Source: Frigoribacterium sp. Leaf8
Lineage (GTDB): Bacteria; Actinomycetota; Actinomycetes; Actinomycetales; Microbacteriaceae
Assembly (NCBI RefSeq): GCF_001421165.1
Contig: NZ_LMKB01000005.1
Coordinates: 2,287 to 66,286 of the forward strand
Reading direction: 5' to 3'
DNA length: 64,000 bases
Each line of letters begins with the position of its first letter. Position 1 is the stretch's first letter. Positions 1-6,784 of the stretch are shown here, one piece after another. The notes under the pieces were generated by a model. It did no database searches. It saw only the letters and a list, made by a program, of their open reading frames with translations, and had not been told where the DNA came from. A program made the position numbers and the translations under genes.

Positions 1-2
1 TC

Positions 3-143
3 GTGTCGCCAGCCATGGACATCAATGGCTCGACCGAGTACAGCGACTCCGGTGGCAAGACCGATCAGAAGACAGGCCCAAGCGACTCGCCCCAAGAATT
101 AATCGACATACGAAAATTGTCGGTCAAGCAGGTTTATGGATGA
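3..143 (+). CDS. C-terminal part of an unknown protein, cut by window edge
   Basis: The frame is open from the window edge to a TGA at 141-143, giving 46 visible residues. The peptide is hydrophilic and rich in Ser, Asp and Gly (MDINGSTEYSDSGGK near the start) and ends in KQVYG. A GTG at 3 and an ATG at 15 are possible internal starts, but the gene probably begins outside the window. It ends 38 bp before the first array repeat, as a plus-strand cassette gene would. No family recognised. Confidence 0.35.
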   Translation: MSPAMDINGSTEYSDSGGKTDQKTGPSDSPQELIDIRKLSVKQVYG

Positions 144-181
144 GCATGTTTCTGCTTGCTCCATGAACGATCGTTTCTGAC

Positions 182-206
182 TGCCTGATAGGGGATCGAC
201 CATCGG
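182..206 (+). repeat. Array repeat 1
   Basis: TGCCTGATAGGGGATCG then ACCATCGG, near consensus. The following bases complete a longer dyad (GGGATCG at 192-198, CGATCCC at 208-214). Confidence 0.85.
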
Positions 207-224
207 GCGATCCCTGTAGTGGCG

Positions 225-476
225 TCAGTCGACCGGCACAAGTCCTCGGTCGTCCTCGTGGTTGAAGCCCTTCTCGTACAGGTCGACGTCCACTTCGACG
301 ATGTCGATGCGGAACTGGTCGAGGAACCGGCGGAAGCCGGGATCGAGGCGGAGGCTCCTGATTGCGCGTCGTGCCTCATTCTCGGAGGTGAAGTAGCCGA
401 TCTGTTTGAGGTTGACCAATGGCCACTCGGTGTTCTGCCCTCGGGGGCGGAGGTGTGTCACGGAGTAGACCTTCAT
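225..476 (-). CDS. DUF7336-like small protein
   Basis: An 83-residue soluble protein. It begins MKVYSVTHLRP, followed by an Ile-Gly-Tyr-Phe-Thr-Ser motif, a helix EARRAIRSLRLDPGF and a C-terminal strand region ending near DLYEKGF. This pattern (VxHxx, IGxYxTxxEA, PGFR, DxxxxxEGF) is that of the DUF7336 family, common in bacterial accessory loci with unknown function. Its ATG overlaps the TGA of the gene upstream on the same strand (473-476), so the two are probably translationally coupled. It ends 19 bp from repeat 1. Confidence 0.7.
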   Translation of the reverse strand: MKVYSVTHLRPRGQNTEWPLVNLKQIGYFTSENEARRAIRSLRLDPGFRRFLDQFRIDIVEVDVDLYEKGFNHEDDRGLVPVD

Positions 477-769
477 CCCTCTCGGCCCTCAGCGTCATAA
501 GAGAAGAAGCCTCCACGCCATGCGACGTCGTCGAGGCCGTACCGGTACACCGTGAGCTCCTCCTGGGCGTCCACCGGCCCGAGGCGGCCGTCAAAGCCGA
601 GCTGGAGCCGGGCCCTCTCGCGGGCCTCGTTCGCTCGTTCTTCTGTCGAGTAGACACCGAACACGCGAGGGAATTCGACCTCTTCATAGCTAGAGACGGT
701 CGCCGTGTAGAGATGTTCTACTGTCCAGACAGACCGGCGTCCCGTGGCCGGTGCGCTGTGGTTGGTCAT
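473..769 (-). CDS. Second DUF7336-like protein, diverged paralogue
   Basis: A 98-residue protein. The core has VEHLYTATVSSYEEVEF, then FGVYSTEERANEARERA, and ends ..VAWRGGFFSYDAEG, matching its downstream neighbour in motif order (VEH/VTH, GVYSTEE/GYFTSEN, EARE/EARR, WRGGF/YEKGF) despite low identity. It shares an ATGA stop/start overlap with that gene. Two related genes in one repeat-bounded unit suggest an old duplication inside a cassette. No catalytic residues evident; function unknown. Confidence 0.6.
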   Translation of the reverse strand: MTNHSAPATGRRSVWTVEHLYTATVSSYEEVEFPRVFGVYSTEERANEARERARLQLGFDGRLGPVDAQEELTVYRYGLDDVAWRGGFFSYDAEGREG

Positions 770-796
770 TCGACCAGGCTAGGACGTCGCCGGAGA

Positions 797-821
797 TGCC
801 CGATAGCCGCTCGGTTGACGG
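797..821 (+). repeat. Array repeat 2
   Basis: TGCCCGATAGCCGCTCG then GTTGACGG. The first ten bases are perfect; the middle diverges. Confidence 0.75.
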
Positions 822-836
822 TCGGCGGGCAGGTCT

Positions 837-1034
837 TTAGTTCTCGTTTACGACGAGGATGACGAATCCGACGCCGAAGACTAGCCAAGAAGTGACGATC
901 CACGGGAAGACAATGGCTTTGCGTCCCTCGAAGGGTCTTCCGCCCGTCTTGCGGTGCTGAACCTGTTCGTAGATGACAGCCGACCCGAATCCGGCGAAGC
1001 CAATTGCAACTAGGACGAAAACCACAGGCGTCAT
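837..1034 (-). CDS. Small membrane protein, two helices
   Basis: A 65-residue protein with predicted membrane helices at about 3-22 (PVVFVLVAIGFAGFGSAVIY) and 42-62, joined by a basic loop (EQVQHRKTGGRPFEGRK). No family recognised. It is the only gene between repeats 2 and 3. The ATG lies only 13 bp from repeat 3 and no clear Shine-Dalgarno site precedes it, so translation may be leaderless or may start elsewhere. Confidence 0.6.
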   Translation of the reverse strand: MTPVVFVLVAIGFAGFGSAVIYEQVQHRKTGGRPFEGRKAIVFPWIVTSWLVFGVGFVILVVNEN

Positions 1035-1047
1035 AGCAGAACGCTAA

Positions 1048-1072
1048 TGCCCTTTAGGGGATCGGTCAGCGG
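1048..1072 (+). repeat. Array repeat 3
   Basis: TGCCCTTTAGGGGATCG then GTCAGCGG. Only 13 bp separate it from the start codon of the minus-strand gene to its left. Confidence 0.85.
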
Positions 1073-1100
1073 TCGAGGCCGCCCCAGGCATCATTGAGGT

Positions 1101-1370
1101 GTGAGAGCGAGGACAGCTACCTACAAGACGACTCTCGCTGGTGTCTTGGCTGTTCTCAGCGATGTAGATCCGTACGGTCTCGAGCCTGGTTCGCCCGAAG
1201 GCGCTCCGTTGGATGAGTACGAGATGGAGGCGGTTGATCTGGTTCGCATGCTTCTCATGGCCGGCGTCGTCACTGCCCAGGATGTCGAAGCGGTCTGGAT
1301 GCACTGGTTCTCGGAGTCGCTCGTCCTTCGACTAGGACCGCCCCGAATGGCGCACCTGGTCGATCGCTAA
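1101..1370 (+). CDS. DUF1871-like small protein
   Basis: An 89-residue soluble protein, the sole gene between repeats 3 and 4. The central stretch DVDPYGLEPGSP..DEYEMEAVDLV resembles the DUF1871 pattern (DPIG...DEYxxEI), and the C-terminal half is a helix pair ending in WMHWFSESL. Such proteins are often found near toxin-immunity loci, but nothing here shows that role. The start is uncertain: the GTG at 1101 has a GAGG placed too close to it, and a downstream start is possible. Confidence 0.5.
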   Translation: MRARTATYKTTLAGVLAVLSDVDPYGLEPGSPEGAPLDEYEMEAVDLVRMLLMAGVVTAQDVEAVWMHWFSESLVLRLGPPRMAHLVDR

Positions 1371-1387
1371 AACGCACTCGTGAACGG

Positions 1388-1412
1388 CGCCCGATAGGGA
1401 ACCGGCTACTGA
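1388..1412 (+). repeat. Array repeat 4
   Basis: CGCCCGATAGGGAACCG then GCTACTGA. Good 5' half, diverged 3' half. Lies 17 bp after the stop of the preceding plus-strand gene. Confidence 0.75.
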
Positions 1413-1468
1413 CTCGGCATGAGCCTGAATTGATGGCCGGCTGGGTCTTGATGCCGCAGGATGATCGC

Positions 1469-2191
1469 ATGGCACCGGTCCCCGATGACGTCACCAAGCG
1501 GTTCGACGTCTTCGCCACTCGCGCCCGTGAAGAGTTCGGTAGCGCCGTCCGGTCAAAATCCCTCGGGTCAGGCAGTTCGACACCGCCGATGCTTCACGTG
1601 GGCCCGTTCTCGGTCGTCGCGGCTGACGGGCTGGTGATCGACATCGCCCCGACCTCAAGAGTGCCAGCCCGGCGGTGGGAGCTCGGTTGGGACGAGGCTG
1701 ACTTTGCGGAGGCCTGGTTCCTGCTTGCGGACCATCTTTTGACCGAACGCCTCGAGCCTGGCAGTCTCGACGGGTTCGTTGCTCGGGTCATCGCGACTGT
1801 CGGGGAGGCTGGTGACGTCAAAGTCTCGACCGTTCAGGCCGAGTTCGACCGTGTCCTGACCGTGACCCCGCGCCGGCACGGGGCCCTGCCTTTCGAGGTC
1901 CTGGTGATCAAGGACGACTCGGTCGTCGTCAGCGGTAAGGACTTCGGCTGGTGGGATCTGGGCGGTGACGGCGATGACGGTCTGGTCGAGGCGCTCCGCG
2001 TTGTGACGCAGTTCGTGGTCAGAGGTGGGACCGTTCGCAGCACGTGGCGTACGTGTGACCTACTGGACGTTGGCGGCGCTGTCGTCGGCGGCTCGTACCG
2101 GGACGGGGTGCATCGGCTGCGTCCCCGTCAGCTGCACTTTCTCCCTTACGTGCTTGGCCCCGCTGCTAAGACCGTGCACCCGTCTCACTAG
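1469..2191 (+). CDS. Unknown 240-aa cassette protein
   Basis: A soluble alpha/beta protein with no family I recognise. The start chosen is the ATG at 1469, preceded by AGGA with a 7-base gap; the frame also has an ATG at 1433. The middle carries an acidic/aromatic segment (RRWELGWDEADFAEAWF), and a later motif GKDFGWWDLGGDGDDG. The stop codon is the TAG inside repeat 5, so the repeat forms the last bases of the gene. It fills the interval between repeats 4 and 5. Confidence 0.6.
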   Translation: MAPVPDDVTKRFDVFATRAREEFGSAVRSKSLGSGSSTPPMLHVGPFSVVAADGLVIDIAPTSRVPARRWELGWDEADFAEAWFLLADHLLTERLEPGSLDGFVARVIATVGEAGDVKVSTVQAEFDRVLTVTPRRHGALPFEVLVIKDDSVVVSGKDFGWWDLGGDGDDGLVEALRVVTQFVVRGGTVRSTWRTCDLLDVGGAVVGGSYRDGVHRLRPRQLHFLPYVLGPAAKTVHPSH

Positions 2192-2206
2192 ACGATCGTT
2201 GACTGC
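2182..2206 (+). repeat. Array repeat 5, contains a stop codon
   Basis: GTCTCACTAGACGATCG then TTGACTGC. The TAG of the repeat (2189-2191) is the stop codon of the preceding plus-strand gene, so the site and the gene end overlap. Confidence 0.7.
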
Positions 2207-2250
2207 GAAGCATTCCGCTGGGATGCTTCTCGGAACCGACGGAGGTCGTC

Positions 2251-2445
2251 ATGTTAGAGGAACGCGGGTGGTTTTCCGAGGCTGACGCGAGAGCGCTAAG
2301 GCCCGCCGACTCGGTGAACGACGTCGATCATCGTGGCGATCCTCCCCAGTCCGAGCACCGGCCTGAACCCGTCCGCCTCCGTCCACTCGATCGCCTGTTG
2401 CGCGGCTTTCCTTGGCATGACCGGATTCACCGACTGCGCCATTAG
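2251..2445 (+). CDS. Possible small gene in the shortest cassette
   Basis: The ATG at 2251 has a good ribosome site (GGAGG five bases upstream) and encodes MLEERGWFSEADARAL before running into a low-complexity Arg/Pro-rich tail, so the 64-residue product may be degraded or frameshifted. A competing frame on the minus strand (2442-2296) encodes 48 residues starting MAQSVNPVMPRK and looks more protein-like in its second half, but has no clear ribosome site. One of the two is probably the cassette gene. Confidence 0.3.
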   Translation: MLEERGWFSEADARALRPADSVNDVDHRGDPPQSEHRPEPVRLRPLDRLLRGFPWHDRIHRLRH

Positions 2446-2460
2446 CTACTAACCCGCGTC

Positions 2461-2485
2461 CGCCCGTTAGCCGATCGATCAGCAG
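2461..2485 (+). repeat. Array repeat 6
   Basis: CGCCCGTTAGCCGATCG then ATCAGCAG. Has GTTAG instead of GATAG. Confidence 0.8.
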
Positions 2486-2499
2486 ACCGGTAGGACTCG

Positions 2500-2682
2500 C
2501 TACCGGGGCGCTTTGCCGAGATTGATCCAAATGACCGTGCCACCGCCGATTAGGCAGATCGTCGCGATTAGAGGGGGCAACCACGAGACGAAGCCCGTGG
2601 CGGCGGCGAAAATCGTAAAGGCGAGGAACAAGATGGCAACGGGTCCAAGAATCCAAGCGAGCATGCGTCTGTACCTGTTCAC
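2500..2682 (-). CDS. Small membrane protein, two helices
   Basis: A 60-residue protein, basic at the N-terminus (MNRYRRM), with helices at about 8-30 and 34-54 separated by a short WLPP turn. Short cytoplasmic tail NLGKAPR. Alone between repeats 6 and 7, stopping 15 bp from repeat 6. No family recognised. Confidence 0.6.
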   Translation of the reverse strand: MNRYRRMLAWILGPVAILFLAFTIFAAATGFVSWLPPLIATICLIGGGTVIWINLGKAPR

Positions 2683-2762
2683 GGTCGACCCCCAAAAGGT
2701 TCCTTCGTCGCTCAGGACGACATCCGTCAGTGACCGCGGTCGCGCGCCGGAAACGACCGTGG

Positions 2763-2787
2763 TGCCCGATAGACGATCCCCCTACCG
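2763..2787 (+). repeat. Array repeat 7
   Basis: TGCCCGATAGACGATCC then CCCTACCG. Confidence 0.8.
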
Positions 2788-2863
2788 CTGGCCTCGGCTA
2801 AGCCATTACTCAGGGGTCTGTGCGTGACTCCTTCGAGCTATCCAGGTGTGAACATCGCCGCAA

Positions 2864-3106
2864 CTACGGCTTGTTGGCAAGGAAGCCCCGTAGTCCAATC
2901 ACGAACAGAACGCACGAAGGCCCAATGAGCAATAGGCCGACCAACCAGACCGGTAAACCTCGAAACGTGATGTCCGACCAATCGGGGTTGAAGATGAGCC
3001 AGGCCGCGCCAAAAGCCCCGAGCCCCAGACCGAAGACCATCGTCCCGATATTTTGCTTCTCGGTTCGCGGTTCTGATGGCTTTCCCTGCGGCATAGGCCG
3101 ATCCAA
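2864..3106 (-). CDS. Small membrane protein, two helices
   Basis: An 80-residue protein. A hydrophilic N-terminus of about 20 residues (Lys/Glu-rich) precedes two helices at about 21-41 and 51-74, joined by NPDWSDITFRGLP. Alone between repeats 7 and 8; the start lies 20 bp from repeat 8. No family recognised. Confidence 0.6.
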   Translation of the reverse strand: MDRPMPQGKPSEPRTEKQNIGTMVFGLGLGAFGAAWLIFNPDWSDITFRGLPVWLVGLLLIGPSCVLFVIGLRGFLANKP

Positions 3107-3126
3107 CCATGAGGCGTGGGAGCGGT

Positions 3127-3151
3127 GTCCCGTTAGGCGATCCGTGCCTGG
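3127..3151 (+). repeat. Array repeat 8
   Basis: GTCCCGTTAGGCGATCC then GTGCCTGG. Contains GTTAGGC, which matches the classical integron core GTTRRRY, although most other copies read GATAGGG. Confidence 0.75.
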
Positions 3152-3169
3152 AATGCTTGCGAGGTCGGG

Positions 3170-3670
3170 TCAGGTTCGTCGTTCCATGCAGATCAGGTCA
3201 GGACGCGGGTCCCATGAGGCAACGGCTTGAAAGCCGCGTCGGGAGTAGAGCCTGATCGCGTCATCGCGCCACCTCCACACTGTCAGCCGGAGCGGGCGCT
3301 GCTCGTCACGTGTCAGCGCTGCGTTGAGGAGTGCGGATCCTGCGCCAGTTCCGCGAGCAGCTGGATCGACCCACACTCTCTTCAGTTCGTCCGCGTCCTG
3401 GTCGCCAAGGACCACAGCGACGCCGACTAGGTGGCCCTGCAACTCAGCCACGTACACGTCGGCAGAGGCATACGCGGAGCAAGGCTCGTCGACCTCATGG
3501 CGGTACTTCTCAGGCAATGGCGTCGGACCGTGGGCGCCGTCTAGGTGCTCGGCCTTTTCCCGCTCGGTCTGGATGAGGTAGTCGGCGACGAGCTTTCCTA
3601 CCTGCGCTGCGTCACTTCCGGTGGGATCCGCACGACGGACGGTCGGCACGAGTTGCTCGGGGGTGGACAT
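3170..3670 (-). CDS. GNAT-family N-acetyltransferase
   Basis: Start set at MSTPEQLVP because upstream codons of the frame run through repeat 9. At 166 residues it has the usual GNAT length. The acetyl-CoA motif A region is VWVDPAARGTGAGSALLNAA (pyrophosphate-binding loop R-G-T-G-A-G), followed by LRLTVWRWRDDAIRLYSRRGF, the typical motif B ending in Y-x-x-x-G-F. The acyl acceptor cannot be read from the sequence. Sole gene between repeats 8 and 9, and one of the few cassette genes with a clear enzymatic family. GNAT genes are also common cargo of integrons. Confidence 0.85.
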   Translation of the reverse strand: MSTPEQLVPTVRRADPTGSDAAQVGKLVADYLIQTEREKAEHLDGAHGPTPLPEKYRHEVDEPCSAYASADVYVAELQGHLVGVAVVLGDQDADELKRVWVDPAARGTGAGSALLNAALTRDEQRPLRLTVWRWRDDAIRLYSRRGFQAVASWDPRPDLICMERRT

Positions 3671-3708
3671 GCCACCATCATTTCGTGCCGCGCGGAACAA
3701 ACGTGCAC

Positions 3709-3733
3709 TGCCCGATAGACGATCGATCATGGC
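3709..3733 (+). repeat. Array repeat 9
   Basis: TGCCCGATAGACGATCG then ATCATGGC. Confidence 0.85.
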
Positions 3734-3788
3734 GACATAGCTGGCACGATGCCGACGCTGCCAGTCGCGCGGCCGATACGTTGAGGCC

Positions 3789-4034
3789 ATGAAGCCCACG
3801 TCGCCCGGGAGGATCTATCTTCCTTGCGGCTTGGGGGTCCTAATCGGCGTCGTCTTGCTTTTCTGGCTTGAGGGACCTTTCATGGTCCTTGCATCAGGGC
3901 CCATAGGTTGCTCGTTGGGAATTGCGCTTCGCAATTGGTGGACGGGGCACGGCTGGAATCCCGGCATCACTGTCGTCGAGGACAAGCCCAAGGAAAATGC
4001 GCCGCTGGACGATGACCACCATCGAGGGCCGTGA
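3789..4034 (+). CDS. Small membrane protein, two helices
   Basis: An 81-residue protein with helices at about 9-26 and 29-47 and an acidic/basic cytoplasmic tail (VEDKPKENAPLDDDHHRGP). Alone between repeats 9 and 10, on the plus strand, stopping 44 bp before repeat 10. No family recognised. Confidence 0.6.
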   Translation: MKPTSPGRIYLPCGLGVLIGVVLLFWLEGPFMVLASGPIGCSLGIALRNWWTGHGWNPGITVVEDKPKENAPLDDDHHRGP

Positions 4035-4078
4035 ACGAACCCTGCCCTTCGATTGCTTCGCGCAGCACGTCTGACTCT

Positions 4079-4103
4079 GTGTCACTAGAGGATCGGTTTC
4101 TGG
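4079..4103 (+). repeat. Array repeat 10
   Basis: GTGTCACTAGAGGATCG then GTTTCTGG. Shares the CACTAG variant with repeat 5. Confidence 0.75.
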
Positions 4104-4178
4104 GTGGATGGGGACGGAGACTCTGGCTGGCAGTCGAGCGGTACGCCCTTGCTGTTTGTCTGTCCAACACGGCAGCGT

Positions 4179-4358
4179 CTACCCCCTGCCGCTTGTTGCC
4201 CTGTGTCTGCGAACGAGGCGGGCAGTGAGAAAGATTAGGAAGGTGGCCACCGGGAGGAAAGCAAGAGTGGGCATCGACAGCTGGAGCCCGAGTGCAATCA
4301 GCAGGAAAGCGACACCGACGATCACTGCCAGCAGGATGTCTTTCATCGTAGGAGTCAT
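4179..4358 (-). CDS. Small membrane protein, two helices
   Basis: A 59-residue protein. The start MTPTMKDILL is chosen because AAAGG lies eight bases upstream. Helices at about 7-26 and 31-49, then a basic tail (RLVRRHRATSGRG), suggesting both ends inside. Alone between repeats 10 and 11. No family recognised. Confidence 0.6.
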   Translation of the reverse strand: MTPTMKDILLAVIVGVAFLLIALGLQLSMPTLAFLPVATFLIFLTARLVRRHRATSGRG

Positions 4359-4433
4359 CGATCTACCTTTCAGGATGCGGTGTGGACGGTCAAGGCGGGC
4401 CTGCGGCTGCTTTTCACCGGTGCACAAGTCCTC

Positions 4434-4458
4434 TGCCCGGTAGGCGATCCCTCAGCGG
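4434..4458 (+). repeat. Array repeat 11
   Basis: TGCCCGGTAGGCGATCC then CTCAGCGG. Confidence 0.8.
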
Positions 4459-4545
4459 TGCCATGGATCAGGGGCTGCACTTTGACGACGAGGGCGGACG
4501 CGACTGTCCCGATGATTGCGAAAGCGGCAGCATTAGCGTGACCCC

Positions 4546-4848
4546 ATGACCGAGACGAAGCGTGCGATTCCTTGGCTGACTGTCGCCTTCATCTCTCTCT
4601 CGTTTCTGGCTTTTCTACTGGTGCCCGTGTCCGGTCTCAACGGTGTCAGTTTCTTTCGCGGCCAGTCGGACGGCACGGTCTTTCTCTTCGCTGTCGTAGT
4701 TTTCAGCTTTGCGGGCTTCTTAAGCGCGTTGTTAAGCAAGTCGCTCGGCTCGGGCGCTCGTTCTATCTGGGCCGCCATTGCAGCTTGCAGTGGTGTGGCC
4801 GAAATCGTGCTGAGCTCCGTGATCATCACCTTGATATACGGCCCGTAG
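4546..4848 (+). CDS. Small membrane protein, three helices
   Basis: A 100-residue protein with helices at about 9-29, 43-64 and 74-97. A short extracytoplasmic-type loop (SGLNGVSFFRGQSDG) joins the first two. Alone between repeats 11 and 12. No family recognised. Confidence 0.6.
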   Translation: MTETKRAIPWLTVAFISLSFLAFLLVPVSGLNGVSFFRGQSDGTVFLFAVVVFSFAGFLSALLSKSLGSGARSIWAAIAACSGVAEIVLSSVIITLIYGP

Positions 4849-4883
4849 TGACGAGAGCCGTCTATCCCTCGCCCGTGATGGGC

Positions 4884-4908
4884 TGCCCGTGAGGGGATCG
4901 GCCATCGA
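4884..4908 (+). repeat. Array repeat 12
   Basis: TGCCCGTGAGGGGATCG then GCCATCGA. Confidence 0.85.
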
Positions 4909-5127
4909 GATCAGTGTCGGATTGACTTCTCGAGACACCCGGCGCCCTGTAGCTGCGGGTGAGCGGCTAGCCTCCACCGGTGATCGGTGACCGACCGCTT
5001 ACTGACTCGAAGTGAGAGTCGGTCCAATGCCTGGTCGATGATGATCTATGGTTCCCACGTCACCCCTAGGAATCGCGCGTCCGGAAACGAGCCCGGTTAG
5101 GCTCTGGCTCACGAACGAGGAGGATGT

Positions 5128-5358
5128 GTGTCAAAGGCGCCGCAGGCAACGCCGTATGAGGAAGCAATCATCGCCATCTGCTTGGGCCTTTTCTTCATCG
5201 GCATCGGCCTCTTCATGAGGTTCACGAGTCACGACCTCGGTGAGCCGATGGGCCGGGTAGGACTCCCGGGCTGGGCTCTTGTCGGACTGCTGTGGATCAG
5301 CGGCGCCGGTGCAGTCGGGGTGGGCGTTATCCGGCTCCTCAAAGGTGCTCGTCCCTGA
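5128..5358 (+). CDS. Small membrane protein, two helices
   Basis: A 76-residue protein starting at GTG with a strong GAGGAGGA site five bases upstream. Helices at about 12-30 and 49-71, joined by a loop with RFTSHDLGEPMGR. It stops 7 bp before repeat 13. The 218 bp between repeat 12 and this gene hold no convincing gene and may be the remnant of a lost unit. Confidence 0.6.
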   Translation: MSKAPQATPYEEAIIAICLGLFFIGIGLFMRFTSHDLGEPMGRVGLPGWALVGLLWISGAGAVGVGVIRLLKGARP

Positions 5359-5364
5359 ATTAGA

Positions 5365-5390
5365 TGCCCGATTGGGGGATCGACCATCGG
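5365..5390 (+). repeat. Array repeat 13
   Basis: TGCCCGATTGGGGGATCG then ACCATCGG. One extra G in the G run; CCGAT and ATCGG arms intact. Confidence 0.9.
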
Positions 5391-5406
5391 CTTGGGCGCT
5401 TGCGAG

Positions 5407-5595
5407 TCAGCTCAGCGCGGCGCCGACGCCAGCTACGAGAATTCCGGTCCCCAATCCGATCATGATCGTCATGGTGAGGAAGGAGCGGCTCCCTACTTGG
5501 ACCCTTCCCCGTTTCCTGAGCTTCGAGGCGTAGGCGAAACCCGCCACGACGACGAGAGCGCCGATGATGGTGATGACGAGCGGAACAGTCTCCAT
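5407..5595 (-). CDS. Small membrane protein, two helices
   Basis: A 62-residue protein with helices at about 3-22 and 42-60 and a strongly basic connecting loop (SKLRKRGRVQVGSRS), so the loop is predicted cytoplasmic and both termini outside. Alone between repeats 13 and 14. No family recognised. Confidence 0.6.
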   Translation of the reverse strand: METVPLVITIIGALVVVAGFAYASKLRKRGRVQVGSRSFLTMTIMIGLGTGILVAGVGAALS

Positions 5596-5649
5596 GATTT
5601 GAACCGTAGTGCAGGGCTGTCAACGGCTTGGCCGCGCGTTCGCGTTCGC

Positions 5650-5674
5650 CGCCCGATAGGGGATCGGCCACCGG
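5650..5674 (+). repeat. Array repeat 14
   Basis: CGCCCGATAGGGGATCG then GCCACCGG. Essentially consensus, with a perfect CCGAT-N5-ATCGG dyad. Confidence 0.92.
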
Positions 5675-5683
5675 CCGCGTTGC

Positions 5684-5941
5684 TTAGTTGGATACCTCTG
5701 GTGGGGTTGGATCTTCGTAGGCCTCGTAAGGGAGGGCTCGCAGGTAAAAAGTGACCTTGAGGAGCATGGCGCCGGAGATGGCGCCTGCCCCTACGCCGAG
5801 CCAGAAGATCCACATGCCCGTGACCAACGCAGCGAAGACGAGCAATCCGGTGCAGAGGCCGGCCGCGGTCGCACCCAGGTATGTGATCTCACGAGGTATG
5901 AACCCCCAAATCTTTCGATCTTCGAGAATCGTCAGGCTCAT
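5684..5941 (-). CDS. Small membrane protein, two helices
   Basis: Start set at MSLTILEDRK, which has AAGGAG six bases upstream; the frame extends further but without a ribosome site. An 85-residue protein with helices at about 19-40 and 43-64 and an acidic tail (YEAYEDPTPPEVSN). Its N-terminal LEDRKIWGFIPRE followed by two helices recalls PrgI-type small membrane proteins of conjugation loci, but this is only a resemblance. Alone between repeats 14 and 15. Confidence 0.6.
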   Translation of the reverse strand: MSLTILEDRKIWGFIPREITYLGATAAGLCTGLLVFAALVTGMWIFWLGVGAGAISGAMLLKVTFYLRALPYEAYEDPTPPEVSN

Positions 5942-6031
5942 GGTCGTCTCCTTCTGGGGCGTTCTTAGATGCAACCCTCTCTCAGCCAACCGAATTTGCA
6001 TCCCGTCTGACCTTTTCGTCACACCGGTCGG

Positions 6032-6056
6032 TGCCCGATAGACGGTCGGCTACCGG
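6032..6056 (+). repeat. Array repeat 15
   Basis: TGCCCGATAGACGGTCG then GCTACCGG. Confidence 0.88.
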
Positions 6057-6093
6057 GAGGCCGACGGGCTGCCGCGGCGCAAGCCGCAGCGGC

Positions 6094-6492
6094 CTACGTG
6101 AAAAGCGCCAGGGGAAGCGACACCACGAAACACACGGGCGGTACGATCGCGATGCCACCACAGACGCCGGCCCATCGGCCAGTGCGGCCGCCTAGCGCGC
6201 CGGCGATGAGCGCGAGCACAATCGAGGCGACCAGCAGGAATGGCACGGCGAACCAGACCATTGAGGTCCACTCTGCGGCGGAGAACCAGAGCCACGAACC
6301 CTCGGCGCAGGCCGTGACGAAGCAGACGATGAGGGTCAGCGGGGCGAGCAATCGAGCCCGACCGGTCGGCTCGGACTCGGCGTCGCGGCCGCCTTCCGAC
6401 CAGGCAGACGAGTCAGCGAGGGAGTGACGGTGGGGGAGCGCTGCCACCTCCGCCTCAGCACGGCGGAGCAATTCGCGGTCGGCGTCGTTCAT
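6094..6492 (-). CDS. Membrane protein, about three helices
   Basis: A 132-residue protein. A hydrophilic N-terminal domain of about 45 residues (MNDADRELLRRAEAEVAAL) is followed by helices at about 47-66, 75-98 and 105-130. Alone between repeats 15 and 16. No family recognised. Confidence 0.6.
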   Translation of the reverse strand: MNDADRELLRRAEAEVAALPHRHSLADSSAWSEGGRDAESEPTGRARLLAPLTLIVCFVTACAEGSWLWFSAAEWTSMVWFAVPFLLVASIVLALIAGALGGRTGRWAGVCGGIAIVPPVCFVVSLPLALFT

Positions 6493-6578
6493 GCCCTGAC
6501 CCTAGCGCCGGCGTGGCCACCGGCCGCGTTAGCACCCTCGAATTTGCCTCGCATCCTCGATGACTCGACTCCAGAGCG

Positions 6579-6603
6579 TGTCCGATAGGGGATCGGTCAG
6601 CGG
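6579..6603 (+). repeat. Array repeat 16
   Basis: TGTCCGATAGGGGATCG then GTCAGCGG. The stop codon of a small minus-strand reading frame falls inside its 3' end (TCA at 6597-6599). Confidence 0.9.
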
Positions 6604-6725
6604 TCGGCATCGGGTTTCTTTTTGCGCCAGACCTGCCGGCGCAAGATGAAGCCGGACACGATGTTCGTGGCGCCGGCGACGCGCCTTTCGGTACGTCGTC
6701 TACCTGGAATAGGTGTCTGTAGCAT
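6597..6725 (-). CDS. Possible 42-aa basic peptide gene
   Basis: A short frame with GAGG eight bases before its ATG. It encodes a very basic peptide (MLQTPIPGRRRTERRVAG at the start, LRRQVWRKKKPDADR at the end), with the stop codon inside repeat 16. Position and stop placement fit the pattern of minus-strand cassette genes. It could also be the tail of a decayed gene. Confidence 0.3.
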   Translation of the reverse strand: MLQTPIPGRRRTERRVAGATNIVSGFILRRQVWRKKKPDADR

Positions 6726-6784
6726 CGGACGACCTCAGTTGGATAGGTCATCAGTTGCTTCGGCATGGGCTCTACGTTGAGGGA

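Noticed and set aside
3671-3799. Longer N-terminus for the GNAT protein at 3170
   Set aside because: The extended frame would run through array repeat 9 and has no ribosome site; the ATG at 3670 fits the usual protein length.
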